This document shows positions 44,292 to 51,322 of a stretch of DNA of 64,000 nucleotides, one piece after another. The stretch lies in contig CP034120.1 of the NCBI GenBank assembly GCA_003856375.1, positions 868,001 to 932,000 of the forward strand, in the 5' to 3' direction. The stretch's first letter is position 1. Every line of letters starts with the position of its first letter. The translations under genes and the position numbers were made by a program. Origin of the DNA: Glaciecola amylolytica. GTDB taxonomy: Bacteria > Bacteroidota > Bacteroidia > Flavobacteriales_D > Crocinitomicaceae. The notes under the pieces were generated by a model, which ran no database searches, was not told where the DNA came from, and saw nothing but the letters and a program-made list of their open reading frames with translations.

Positions 44292-45152
44292 ATGTCACAC
44301 AAATGGAGAGAAGCAAAATTAATCATGGTGGCAGGACGAAAAGGGGTTGGAAAAACCTTTCAGACTCTTTGCCAGATAGCAGATTATCTAAAGACCACCA
44401 CAGCGAAACTAGGTAGAAAGGTTCTCATTTTTGACGTTAACAACGAATTTGGAAACGTCCAAGCAGATCACGGGAACGCGAAATTTCCGAACATCGGGTT
44501 AATTAAACTTTCCCAGGTTCCGGCGTATGCTAAGATAACGCGCCCGTTTGCAAAACGTGTTTCGATCTTCAAAGATGACGGACAAAGAATGACGCTTTCT
44601 GAAATGGCACAAGCTTTAGGTTTTATCCTGGAGCATTACCGGAACGGACTTCTGTTGATCGAAGACATTAGCAAGTATATTACCGATTCCTTGCCTGGTG
44701 ATTTGATCGGTGCGATCTGTACACAAAGACACGTTTCTGTTGATGTAATTATCCATGTTCAGACAGTCGGAAAACTTTTTCATCCGAAGCTTTGGGGGAA
44801 CTGTAACGAGATTCGTTTACACCGAACAGATGACACCGTAGAACGGCACAAAAACAAGATCAGCGGAAACCTGGAACACTTGTTAATCATGGAAAAACTG
44901 ATCGAACTGAAATTCAAAGCCGGAGACAACCGTTTTTGCTGTTATCTGAATAAAGATTCTGGTAAGATCCGTGGACGGTTCACATTGAACGACTTCAAAC
45001 AAGCAGTTGAAGACTATCTTTCCTCGAACTATCAACGTATTTTAAAACCGCTCCTGGACAAACGACATATCTACACAGGTGAGCGAATGTACAGGAATCA
45101 AAAAGAAGCTGTTGACGACTACATGAGGTATATGATGAGTGAATATTTATGA
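44292..45152 (+). CDS. P-loop ATPase, packaging-type (HerA/FtsK-like)
   Basis: 286 residues. Walker A GRKGVGKT (15-22), Walker B LLLIED (120-125), IFDVNNEFG after the first strand, and RLHRTDDTVERHKNK toward the end. This is the size and motif pattern of genome-packaging ATPases of membrane-containing tailless phages (PM2 P9, PRD1 P9 lineage); Zot-like ATPases of filamentous phages are the main alternative, but no membrane segment is present here. Last gene of the plus-strand module. Confidence 0.8.
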   Translation: MSHKWREAKLIMVAGRKGVGKTFQTLCQIADYLKTTTAKLGRKVLIFDVNNEFGNVQADHGNAKFPNIGLIKLSQVPAYAKITRPFAKRVSIFKDDGQRMTLSEMAQALGFILEHYRNGLLLIEDISKYITDSLPGDLIGAICTQRHVSVDVIIHVQTVGKLFHPKLWGNCNEIRLHRTDDTVERHKNKISGNLEHLLIMEKLIELKFKAGDNRFCCYLNKDSGKIRGRFTLNDFKQAVEDYLSSNYQRILKPLLDKRHIYTGERMYRNQKEAVDDYMRYMMSEYL

Positions 45153-45180
45153 AAAAATCCCGGTTGATCCGGGATTTTTT
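45152..45180. terminator. Bidirectional terminator after ATPase
   Basis: Perfect 12-bp stem AAAAAATCCCGG (45152-45163) with 45169-45180 around TTGAT. Symmetric T/A flanks serve both the ATPase and the converging minus-strand lipoprotein gene. Confidence 0.88.
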
Positions 45181-45188
45181 TATTGTCT

Positions 45189-45740
45189 TTAATAAGGTTC
45201 AGCAGAAACTATTTTATAGTTAGAGTAACTAACGTTATCCCACCAATGACCAATTTTGTGTTTAAATGAAACTGAACCATTGGACGAAACAAATTCCATT
45301 ATTGTAAACGTTTCCTGACCTAAAAGAAGATCAGTCTTTGAATAAAAATAAACAGTCAACTTTACATTTTTAAAACCTGCAACCATAGCCGAATTACTTA
45401 TAGAACCTTCAATTATTGTATTTCCGATCATGGTTACTTTATAGCTGTAATCAGCCGTAAGATATTTATTTGGCGATTTTATTTCCTTTGCATATATCTT
45501 TCCCAAAGCCCCATCGCCTTCCGCAAGATCTGAATCATTTTCCGGCGGTGATTGTTTTTCTTTTACTTCCTGGTAGTTCGTTGTATTATGATAGGATTGT
45601 TTTTCATCTAATGCTTTTTCTTTCAGTTCTAATTCACGTTCCCGTAAATCTAATTCACGTTCTCTTATTGAGTTGTCGTTTCCACATCCAAGGATTGTTA
45701 AGAAAGGAATCAGGTAGGTAATAAATAGTAGTTTATTCAT
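45189..45740 (-). CDS. Lipoprotein with charged coiled-coil N-terminus
   Basis: 183 residues. Signal peptide ending LTILGCGN (lipobox Cys about residue 19), heptad-like charged repeat (ERELDLRERELELKEKALDEK), then a beta-rich domain. Function unknown. Lies beyond the packaging ATPase, so probably cargo of the element or a flanking gene. Confidence 0.65.
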   Translation of the reverse strand: MNKLLFITYLIPFLTILGCGNDNSIRERELDLRERELELKEKALDEKQSYHNTTNYQEVKEKQSPPENDSDLAEGDGALGKIYAKEIKSPNKYLTADYSYKVTMIGNTIIEGSISNSAMVAGFKNVKLTVYFYSKTDLLLGQETFTIMEFVSSNGSVSFKHKIGHWWDNVSYSNYKIVSAEPY

Positions 45741-45777
45741 TTAATGTACTTTTTTCAAATCTAACAAAAAATAATAA

Positions 45778-45955
45778 AAAGCTAACTGCCCACTAACAGG
45801 TGGGCAGTTAGCTTTTTTTTGTTCCAAAATGTCTTTTTTGGTGGAAAAATGGTTCAAAAAAAATTAGTTGCCCACTAACAGGTGGGCAGTTAGTATTTTT
45901 TAGCCTAAAATCATCGAAAAAAAAGTTAGTTGCCCACTTACTAGTGGGCAATTAG
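45778..45955. repeat. Three tandem palindromes TAACTGCCCAC-N6-GTGGGCAGTTA
   Basis: Copy 1 at 45778-45815 (stem extended to AAAGCTAACTGCCCAC), copy 2 at 45864-45893, copy 3 at 45926-45955; loop TAACAG, TAACAG, TTACTA. Copies 2 and 3 have compensating or wobble changes in the arms while keeping GCCCAC/GTGGGC. Copy 1 is followed by a T-run, so each may be a bidirectional terminator; half-sites at 36724 and 36804 suggest a protein-binding or recombination role as well. Confidence 0.75.
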
Positions 45956-45970
45956 TGAAAAATAGAAAAA

Positions 45971-46023
45971 GGGGTGCGGTAATCACCCCCTTTATTATTT
46001 ACCGGCTCCGACGTGCAAAACTC
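45971..46023. repeat. Hairpin and conserved tail, copy 1
   Basis: GGGGTG-CGGTAAT-CACCCCC hairpin followed by TTTACCGGCTCCGACGTGCA. A related hairpin plus tail (TTTACAGACTACGATTTGCA) is at 47698-47762, bracketing a 1.7-kb block with three minus-strand genes. Confidence 0.5.
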
Positions 46024-46116
46024 GAAACAGAATTTAGCATTACTCGTCTGCTGATTCAAATATAGTCAAAAAAATGAAATTGTTACATATATGTGTAATT
46101 TTCTCAGTTTTGAGAA

Positions 46117-46449
46117 TCAATGCTTTTTCTTGATATTAGACATATAAGGATCGAATTCATCCCAGGGTTTTGCCCCTTCAATGTGACTCTTTCCGGATGG
46201 CTTTAGAAGTTCTCCAGAATGCAATTTCTCCATAAAGATTTTTGGCTCCAATCCGGCAGTTAATAGATTGATCGTTTGTTTGATTTCTTGAATTTTGATC
46301 AGATGGCAGTTTCCCTGGTTCAATCTTTCATATACTTTCAATTCCGTTTCTAAGTGTAACACGTTTAATACCGTCCGTAAAGCTTCTTGTTGCAGATTAA
46401 TTGCACCAAATTGATTAATTACGGATGAAATGTATTTCGTGTACTTCAT
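46117..46449 (-). CDS. Hypothetical protein
   Basis: 110 residues, soluble, helical (SVINQFGAINLQQEALRTVLNVLHLETEL). No signal or motif. Belongs to a short minus-strand block with the genes at 46503 and 47017. No family recognised. Confidence 0.55.
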   Translation of the reverse strand: MKYTKYISSVINQFGAINLQQEALRTVLNVLHLETELKVYERLNQGNCHLIKIQEIKQTINLLTAGLEPKIFMEKLHSGELLKPSGKSHIEGAKPWDEFDPYMSNIKKKH

Positions 46450-46502
46450 TTCGCAAAACTACGAAACGATCAAATTCAAATCAAAAAAAGATTAGAATAT
46501 AG

Positions 46503-46757
46503 TCATTTTTTAATCTTCACGGGTTCGATATGAATTGTAATATGTTGATGCAGTTCTGCTGAACTTTCACCTATACGATAAAGATATGTTACGTCCAGAA
46601 CCGTCCACCATTTTCCTTCGTTTCGACGAGGTAGATCAGTCACAAGGAAAACGTCTTCGCCTTGTCTTGGAATAATTGGTGTAATAGCTGTGTCCCATTT
46701 AAATATCTCTTCATCAAGATGCAAAAATATTAAGTGATAGCGTGCGTTTTCTTCCAT
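46503..46757 (-). CDS. Small hypothetical protein
   Basis: 84 residues, beta-rich, no signal (EENARYHLIFLHLDEEIFKW ... RIGESSAELHQHITIHIEPV). 53 bp upstream of the 46117-46449 gene. No family recognised. Confidence 0.55.
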   Translation of the reverse strand: MEENARYHLIFLHLDEEIFKWDTAITPIIPRQGEDVFLVTDLPRRNEGKWWTVLDVTYLYRIGESSAELHQHITIHIEPVKIKK

Positions 46758-46804
46758 ATTAAATAGTGATTTTAAATTTTGACTAATCTAATTATTATTT
46801 AAGA

Positions 46805-46857
46805 AAAAAGGCACAAGACGGGTGTCGTTGTACCTTTTATAACTAACCTAACCACTA
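46805..46857 (-). repeat. Hairpin plus GGTTAGGTTAG element, copy 2
   Basis: Minus strand: GTGGTTAGGTTAGTT then a hairpin with arms AAAAGG.AC/GT.CCTTTT whose loop contains GACACCCGT, then a T-run. Located between the stop of the XRE gene and the small gene at 46757, so it likely acts as a terminator. Confidence 0.7.
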
Positions 46858-46943
46858 TTCACTAACTATAAAACGTTTTTATTAGTTCAATGTTGCGTGA
46901 TCGGTTCTTATTTAAGTTTTTTTTTGATTAGGGTCAAAAGCAG

Positions 46944-47005
46944 AAAGGCATTAGAACGGGAGTCCTAATGCCTTTCAAATCAACCTAACCTAACCACCTA
47001 AATCA
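46944..47005 (-). repeat. Hairpin plus TTAGGTTAGGTT element, copy 3
   Basis: Minus strand: TGATTTAGGTGGTTAGGTTA (identical to copy 1 at 16.5 kb) then an 11-bp hairpin AAAGGCATTAG/CTAATGCCTTT with loop GACTCCCGTT. It begins 12 nt after the XRE gene's stop. Confidence 0.75.
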
Positions 47006-47016
47006 GGTGCAAGATA

Positions 47017-47415
47017 TTATTTTTTTTTGAGTTCATTTTTCAATTCAATTATTTCCTCTAATAACCGAATTCGCTTTTCTTTCTCTTCCAGTAATAATTC
47101 GTAGACTTCCTTTAAATCTTCTCCAGTAAATGTAAACGTATTGTTAACACCTGAAAAAGTGCCTGATTGATTGCAATTATTGAAAACGTTGGATTTGTCA
47201 AAGTTTAATATTTCATCAACCTCAACACCAAGAATTGAAGCAATTTGTTCGACTTTATCAAAAGTCAATTTTGTCTCATTACTTTCTATTTTGCTATATG
47301 CAGGCTGTGAGATGTTCAATTTGTCGGCAACGAAGTCTTGTGAAATATCTTGAACTATACGAATAGCTCGAATCCTATGCCCAACTGCTAATTTTGTTAT
47401 CGCTTTATCTGCCAT
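47017..47415 (-). CDS. XRE-family transcriptional regulator
   Basis: 132 residues. N-terminal helix-turn-helix of the Cro/C1 type (VGHRIRAIRIVQDISQDFVADKLNISQPAYSKIES), then a short linker and a C-terminal Glu/Lys coiled coil. Could be the repressor of the neighbouring element or a regulator of the divergent peptide cluster at 47.8 kb; position fits either. Confidence 0.85.
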   Translation of the reverse strand: MADKAITKLAVGHRIRAIRIVQDISQDFVADKLNISQPAYSKIESNETKLTFDKVEQIASILGVEVDEILNFDKSNVFNNCNQSGTFSGVNNTFTFTGEDLKEVYELLLEEKEKRIRLLEEIIELKNELKKK

Positions 47416-47842
47416 AATATGCCTTAATAATCATTAATCAATTAAAACAAATATACTTTTAATGGAGATAATATCGAGTATTTATCCGGGTTTATTTTGA
47501 TTAATCATCTGTGCTTCATGCAAATAATTAATCAAAAAAGCAAGTTATAAATTATAACCCGCGAAATGTAACGGGAAAATAAAAAAAACATTATACTTGC
47601 CAACGTTAGCAATAATCACAGTCCTACGTTTTTAACCATTACTTAGGACACTATCACTGAAGAATAAATTCAGCGAAAAAAACATATTAAAAAAAAATGG
47701 AGGTGCTGTAACACCCCCATCAATGCATTTCGGTTGTTTACAGACTACGATTTGCAAAAACTTTGCAATTGTTGGGTATTGCCGAAAACGCTATTGTAAA
47801 GTTATCATTTTAGAGTAGGCATAACAAATAAATTTTGCTCTT
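47416..47842. other. Intergenic region between XRE gene and precursor peptide
   Basis: 427 bp with no gene. Contains a hairpin plus conserved tail (47698-47762). The divergent XRE gene and the peptide operon both start from here, but I cannot pick out a consensus -7 box for either. Confidence 0.5.
47698..47762. repeat. Hairpin and conserved tail, copy 2
   Basis: GGAGGTG-CTGTAA-CACCCCC hairpin followed by TTTACAGACTACGATTTGCA, related to 45971-46023. Lies 80 bp before the precursor gene. Confidence 0.5.
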
Positions 47843-48064
47843 ATGGCAGCTAAAAAAATCGAAGCATTGTCTTCAAAAAAGTTTGACTCCGCAGGTTTAG
47901 GAAAAGTTATGGGTGGGGTTCCAACGTACGGACCTTGGTACAAAACATCTTATGGAAAACCAGACCCTTATGGAACAGCAGATGAAGCACGTACCACTTA
48001 CAATCCAACTGGTTATCCTGTTGGAACTAAAGGTGATGGTGACGACTTAACATGGTGTGAGTAA
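47843..48064 (+). CDS. Double-glycine RiPP precursor (grasp-with-spasm substrate candidate)
   Basis: 73 residues. Leader MAAKKIEALSSKKFDSAG followed by LGKVMGG, with Gly24-Gly25 as the expected C39 cleavage site, then a 48-residue core starting VPTYGPWYKTSYG and ending TKGDGDDLTWCE. The core is rich in Thr, Tyr, Gly, Pro and Asp; Thr/Ser/Lys with Asp/Glu would give the ester or amide rings made by ATP-grasp ligases. A single Cys precedes the final Glu. A hairpin follows the stop. Confidence 0.8.
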   Translation: MAAKKIEALSSKKFDSAGLGKVMGGVPTYGPWYKTSYGKPDPYGTADEARTTYNPTGYPVGTKGDGDDLTWCE

Positions 48065-48077
48065 TTTTTTCATTTCC

Positions 48078-48112
48078 AAGACAGCTAAGTGAGTGATTCA
48101 CTTAGCTGTCTT
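48078..48112 (+). terminator. Hairpin after precursor gene, no T-run
   Basis: Perfect 15-bp stem AAGACAGCTAAGTGA (48078-48092) with 48098-48112, loop GTGAT. It is followed by AAACC rather than T's, so it probably acts as a stabiliser or partial terminator that keeps precursor mRNA higher than the downstream enzymes. Confidence 0.7.
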
Positions 48113-48126
48113 AAACCTTATTTACT

Positions 48127-49032
48127 ATGAAATATTTGAATTTATTTTTTTTGATAATCTCCTGTCAATGTTCATTTGGGCAATTGATAAATCATATTGA
48201 ATATAAAAAATCGTGCAATACGATTTACCAATTGGGAATTGATTCCTCCCAACATAAAAAGGCATTAGTCGAACTTAATAAATTAGAAAAGAAGTACGGA
48301 CAATTGTACACGGAAGAGTATATGTTACGTGCTTTTTGCTACCACAAACTAGGGAATAACAATAAAGCATCAAAAGCAATTAAAGTAGCTTGGTCACATC
48401 GAATTTGTGATCCGGCATATCTCAATCAAATGGATGGATTTGATTGGATCAAGATGACAGAATCCTTTAATGAAAAACAAACCAAAAGGCTAAATGAGGG
48501 ATATGAGAATAATCTGAAACTTAGAAGCAAGGATTTCGATTCTTTAGAGTTTTTAGTACAAGCACTAACAGATAAAGATCAGCGTTTTAGAGCTTTTTTA
48601 TCTCCTAAAGAAAGAGATTCTCTTAGTGCTGAACAAGTATCAGCATTGACCGTAAACCAAGATTCCCTTGATATACTTGAATTTGAACGAATATATTTGA
48701 AGTATGGTTTTCCTGGTGAGAAAGTTGGATGTCTTTTTTCAACTAGGTTACTTGTTTTTCTATTACATAGCGCAGATTATAAATGGTTTGTTGATAGAAT
48801 GCGACCAAAGTTCCTGGAAGATGTAAAGAACGGCGACATGCCAGCTTCATTATTTTTGACCTGGTTGGATAGGAGTTCTCATTATCAAGGAGAAAAGGAA
48901 GAGTTTGCAATGTACGTTAACCCTAAAAAATTCAAAGCAACTCCGGAAGAAATAAAGACTATTAAACAAGCTCGCCTTTCCTATGGGGTTGTAAATTCTT
49001 TTCGAGTTCCATACCAATTTACACACCTTTAA
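48127..49032 (+). CDS. Secreted protein, peptide-cluster operon
   Basis: 301 residues. Signal peptide (cleaved near CSFGQ), then a helical body with TPR-like units (KKALVELNKLEKKYGQLY; EEYMLRAFCYHKLGNNNKASKAIKVAW). No catalytic motif. Two bases separate it from the ATP-grasp gene. Might be an immunity or chaperone component; unproven. Confidence 0.65.
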   Translation: MKYLNLFFLIISCQCSFGQLINHIEYKKSCNTIYQLGIDSSQHKKALVELNKLEKKYGQLYTEEYMLRAFCYHKLGNNNKASKAIKVAWSHRICDPAYLNQMDGFDWIKMTESFNEKQTKRLNEGYENNLKLRSKDFDSLEFLVQALTDKDQRFRAFLSPKERDSLSAEQVSALTVNQDSLDILEFERIYLKYGFPGEKVGCLFSTRLLVFLLHSADYKWFVDRMRPKFLEDVKNGDMPASLFLTWLDRSSHYQGEKEEFAMYVNPKKFKATPEEIKTIKQARLSYGVVNSFRVPYQFTHL

Positions 49033-49033
49033 A

Positions 49034-50008
49034 ATGATTCTGATTTTCACAGAGAACGTTAGTTACTCAGCGAGATATGTAACAAGACACCTTTTAAAGA
49101 TGAAGGAGGTTTTTGAAGTATTTCTGGAAACTGACAAAATCGGATTCAAATACAATTATGACTCTTCAGAATACCAAATTTCGATTTATAAAAACGGACA
49201 ATTCTTGTGCTTCTACAATGACATTAAATCAGTTTGGGCACATCGGAGCGAAATAAATATTGAAATTCCTACCTTTTCTGCTCCACTCGATAAAGAGGAA
49301 GAAAACTATTTAAAAAGACATCAAGACACCCAGGTGAAATTTTTAATTCACCTACTCCATAATAAAAAGTGTTTGGGAAAATTCGGGAAGTTAAATTTCA
49401 ACAAATTACTATTCCTAGACGTATGTAAACAACTAAATATCAGAATACCAAAGACATTAATAACTCGAAAAAAAGTCGATCTAATTCCTTTTTTTGAAGG
49501 GCAAGAGAATGGTATTATTGTAAAATCAATAGCAAGAAATTTCAATCATTGTGTTTCAATTTCTGATAACGAGCAAGTATGGCAAAGTGGAATGACTAAT
49601 CCGGTTGACAATACAAAATTAGATCGAATTCCTGATGAATTCGATTTGAGTATGTTTCAGGAGAAACTAAACAAGAAATATGAATTAAGAGTTTTATATG
49701 TAGCCGGAAAATGTTTTCCACTCATAATTTTTTCTCAAAAACAATCACTTTCAGAAATTGATTACAGATTAGGGCTTGGCGGATCAGAAATGAGACAATG
49801 CAATTTTAATTTACCCCCCAATTTAATTAATCAAATAAACCTGCTTATGAATGCTTTAAACCTAAATATTGGGTGTATTGATATTGTTGTCACAAAGCAG
49901 GAAGAATTTGTTTTTTTGGAAGTCAATCCGTCAGGAATTTTTACAGACATGATGGATTATTGTAATTATGATATGCACCATGAAATAGCTAAATACCTTG
50001 CATCATGA
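49034..50008 (+). CDS. gwsG: ATP-grasp peptide maturase, grasp-with-spasm type
   Basis: 324 residues. MvdD-like N-terminal lobe (SVWAHRSEINIE), ATP-grasp core with IIVKSIAR, YELRVLYVAGKCFPLIIFSQ and the Mg-binding end CIDIVVTKQEEFVFLEVNPSG. Family members join Ser/Thr/Lys side chains to Asp/Glu side chains of a precursor. Together with the SPASM protein and C39 exporter it matches the grasp-with-spasm class of Bacteroidota. Overlaps the next gene by 4 bp. Confidence 0.88.
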   Translation: MILIFTENVSYSARYVTRHLLKMKEVFEVFLETDKIGFKYNYDSSEYQISIYKNGQFLCFYNDIKSVWAHRSEINIEIPTFSAPLDKEEENYLKRHQDTQVKFLIHLLHNKKCLGKFGKLNFNKLLFLDVCKQLNIRIPKTLITRKKVDLIPFFEGQENGIIVKSIARNFNHCVSISDNEQVWQSGMTNPVDNTKLDRIPDEFDLSMFQEKLNKKYELRVLYVAGKCFPLIIFSQKQSLSEIDYRLGLGGSEMRQCNFNLPPNLINQINLLMNALNLNIGCIDIVVTKQEEFVFLEVNPSGIFTDMMDYCNYDMHHEIAKYLAS

Positions 50009-50196
50009 AATCACAAATAAAGACAGTTGATGCCATACTTGCAGACGAAAAAAGTTTTCCCGTTGAAGACATTCAACCAACTGAACCCAATGGAATTAAA
50101 ATTGGAATTCTAGGATTTCAGAATGTCAGATACAGGGAAAAGCCTGGTCGGGTAATATCCAAAATCATTAACCCCTCAACAAAGATCAATGAATAG
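50005..50196 (+). CDS. Small protein between ATP-grasp and SPASM genes
   Basis: 63 residues, soluble, no double glycine. Contains DIQPTEPNGIKIGILGFQNVRYREKPGRV. It overlaps the ATP-grasp gene by 4 bp and the SPASM gene by 8 bp. It could be a leader-binding helper or a second substrate; its lack of a GG site argues against export by the C39 transporter. Confidence 0.65.
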   Translation: MKSQIKTVDAILADEKSFPVEDIQPTEPNGIKIGILGFQNVRYREKPGRVISKIINPSTKINE

Positions 50197-51322
50197 TAAT
50201 TCGAGATACATTTCTCTTTATCCGAATGTTATTCCTGTTAAAGGATATAATAGATCCTTGCTTATGGATTTATATTTAGGGAACTTCTTTTTTATACCCA
50301 ATTATCTTTGCAATTTTTTATTGGAGAATGAAAAGAAGAAACTGACAGAAAAAGACTTTCTCGATTTGGGTGAAACTGAAGATGAAGTAAAGGAAATTTC
50401 GCAATTACTAAATTCTTTGATAGAGGAAGAATATTTAACCCAGGTTGATTTACCACTTTGGGAGGGATTTAATGTCGGAACTCCTTATAAAAGTCCAGAC
50501 TCATTAATTACTGATTGTATTATCGAAATCTCCGAAAAATCAGAATGGGATTTGGAAGGACTTTTTTTTGAATTGAATCGGATCGGGGTCAAGTTTGTCG
50601 AAATTCGATTTTTAGACTTCATTTCCTTTGAAAATAAAATACAAGATTTACGGTTCTCTGTTCAAAACCATTCAATTGAGTTTATACACCTCATAATTCC
50701 ATATAGTATTAATCTCGAAAAAGCGATTAAGGATGAATTATTAGGCTTCGAAAGATTAGGACAACTAACTGTTTATAATGCGCAAAAGAGAATTGAAATA
50801 AAAGGGCATCATTTCAATTTAGATTTCACTTCCCAAACAAGTATTGACAATTCGAAATGTGGGTGTATTGATCCAAGTTATTTCCATTTTAATGTTTCAA
50901 ACTATTATAGTAATCGTATTTACAACAATTGCCTTTCTCATAAATTAAGTATTGACCAATTCGGAAATATAAAAAATTGCCCTTCAAAAAAGGATTCGTT
51001 CGGAAGGTTCTCAGATAACAATTTAGAACAAACAGTTCAGTTGGAATCCTTTAAAAAAGAATGGCACGTCACAAAGGAATCAATTTTAGTTTGTTCCGAT
51101 TGCGAGTTTAGATTTATGTGTTCTGATTGCAGAGTATTTATAAAAGACAGTACTAACCCATTATCTAAACCTAGCAAATGTGGTTACAACCCCTATATCA
51201 GTAAATGGGTTAATGAAGAATATTATCTATCCGAAGAGGAATGCGGAATCAAATTCCATGAGAACCGCTTAATAATTGATGAAGAGTTGCTAGAAATGAC
51301 TAACAATAAAATTTGGGGATGA
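50189..51322 (+). CDS. gwsS: SPASM-domain protein without radical-SAM motif
   Basis: 377 residues. The CxxxCxxC of radical SAM enzymes is absent. The C-terminal half has SPASM-type cysteines: NNCLSHKLS..G-x4-C (GNIKNCP), then CSDCEFRFMCSDC and KCGYNP. Such proteins accompany ATP-grasp ligases in the grasp-with-spasm class. Presumed to bind an iron-sulfur cluster and help recognise or modify the precursor; the precise chemistry is not evident. Confidence 0.85.
   Translation: MNSNSRYISLYPNVIPVKGYNRSLLMDLYLGNFFFIPNYLCNFLLENEKKKLTEKDFLDLGETEDEVKEISQLLNSLIEEEYLTQVDLPLWEGFNVGTPYKSPDSLITDCIIEISEKSEWDLEGLFFELNRIGVKFVEIRFLDFISFENKIQDLRFSVQNHSIEFIHLIIPYSINLEKAIKDELLGFERLGQLTVYNAQKRIEIKGHHFNLDFTSQTSIDNSKCGCIDPSYFHFNVSNYYSNRIYNNCLSHKLSIDQFGNIKNCPSKKDSFGRFSDNNLEQTVQLESFKKEWHVTKESILVCSDCEFRFMCSDCRVFIKDSTNPLSKPSKCGYNPYISKWVNEEYYLSEEECGIKFHENRLIIDEELLEMTNNKIWG

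Larger units (their letters stand above)
45741..46116. other. Gene-free stretch with palindromes
   Basis: 376 bp without an ORF of coding character; holds the three TAACTGCCCAC palindromes and one further hairpin (45971-45992). Confidence 0.6.

Noticed and set aside
44292-45152. Reading the element as a filamentous (Zot) phage
   Set aside because: The ATPase has no membrane segment. Filamentous phages lack lysozyme and lipase sets and a 240-residue beta-rich capsid protein.
45778-45955. CRISPR array
   Set aside because: The repeats are perfect palindromes with unequal spacing and no spacer-like unique segments of constant length. No cas genes were seen anywhere in the window.
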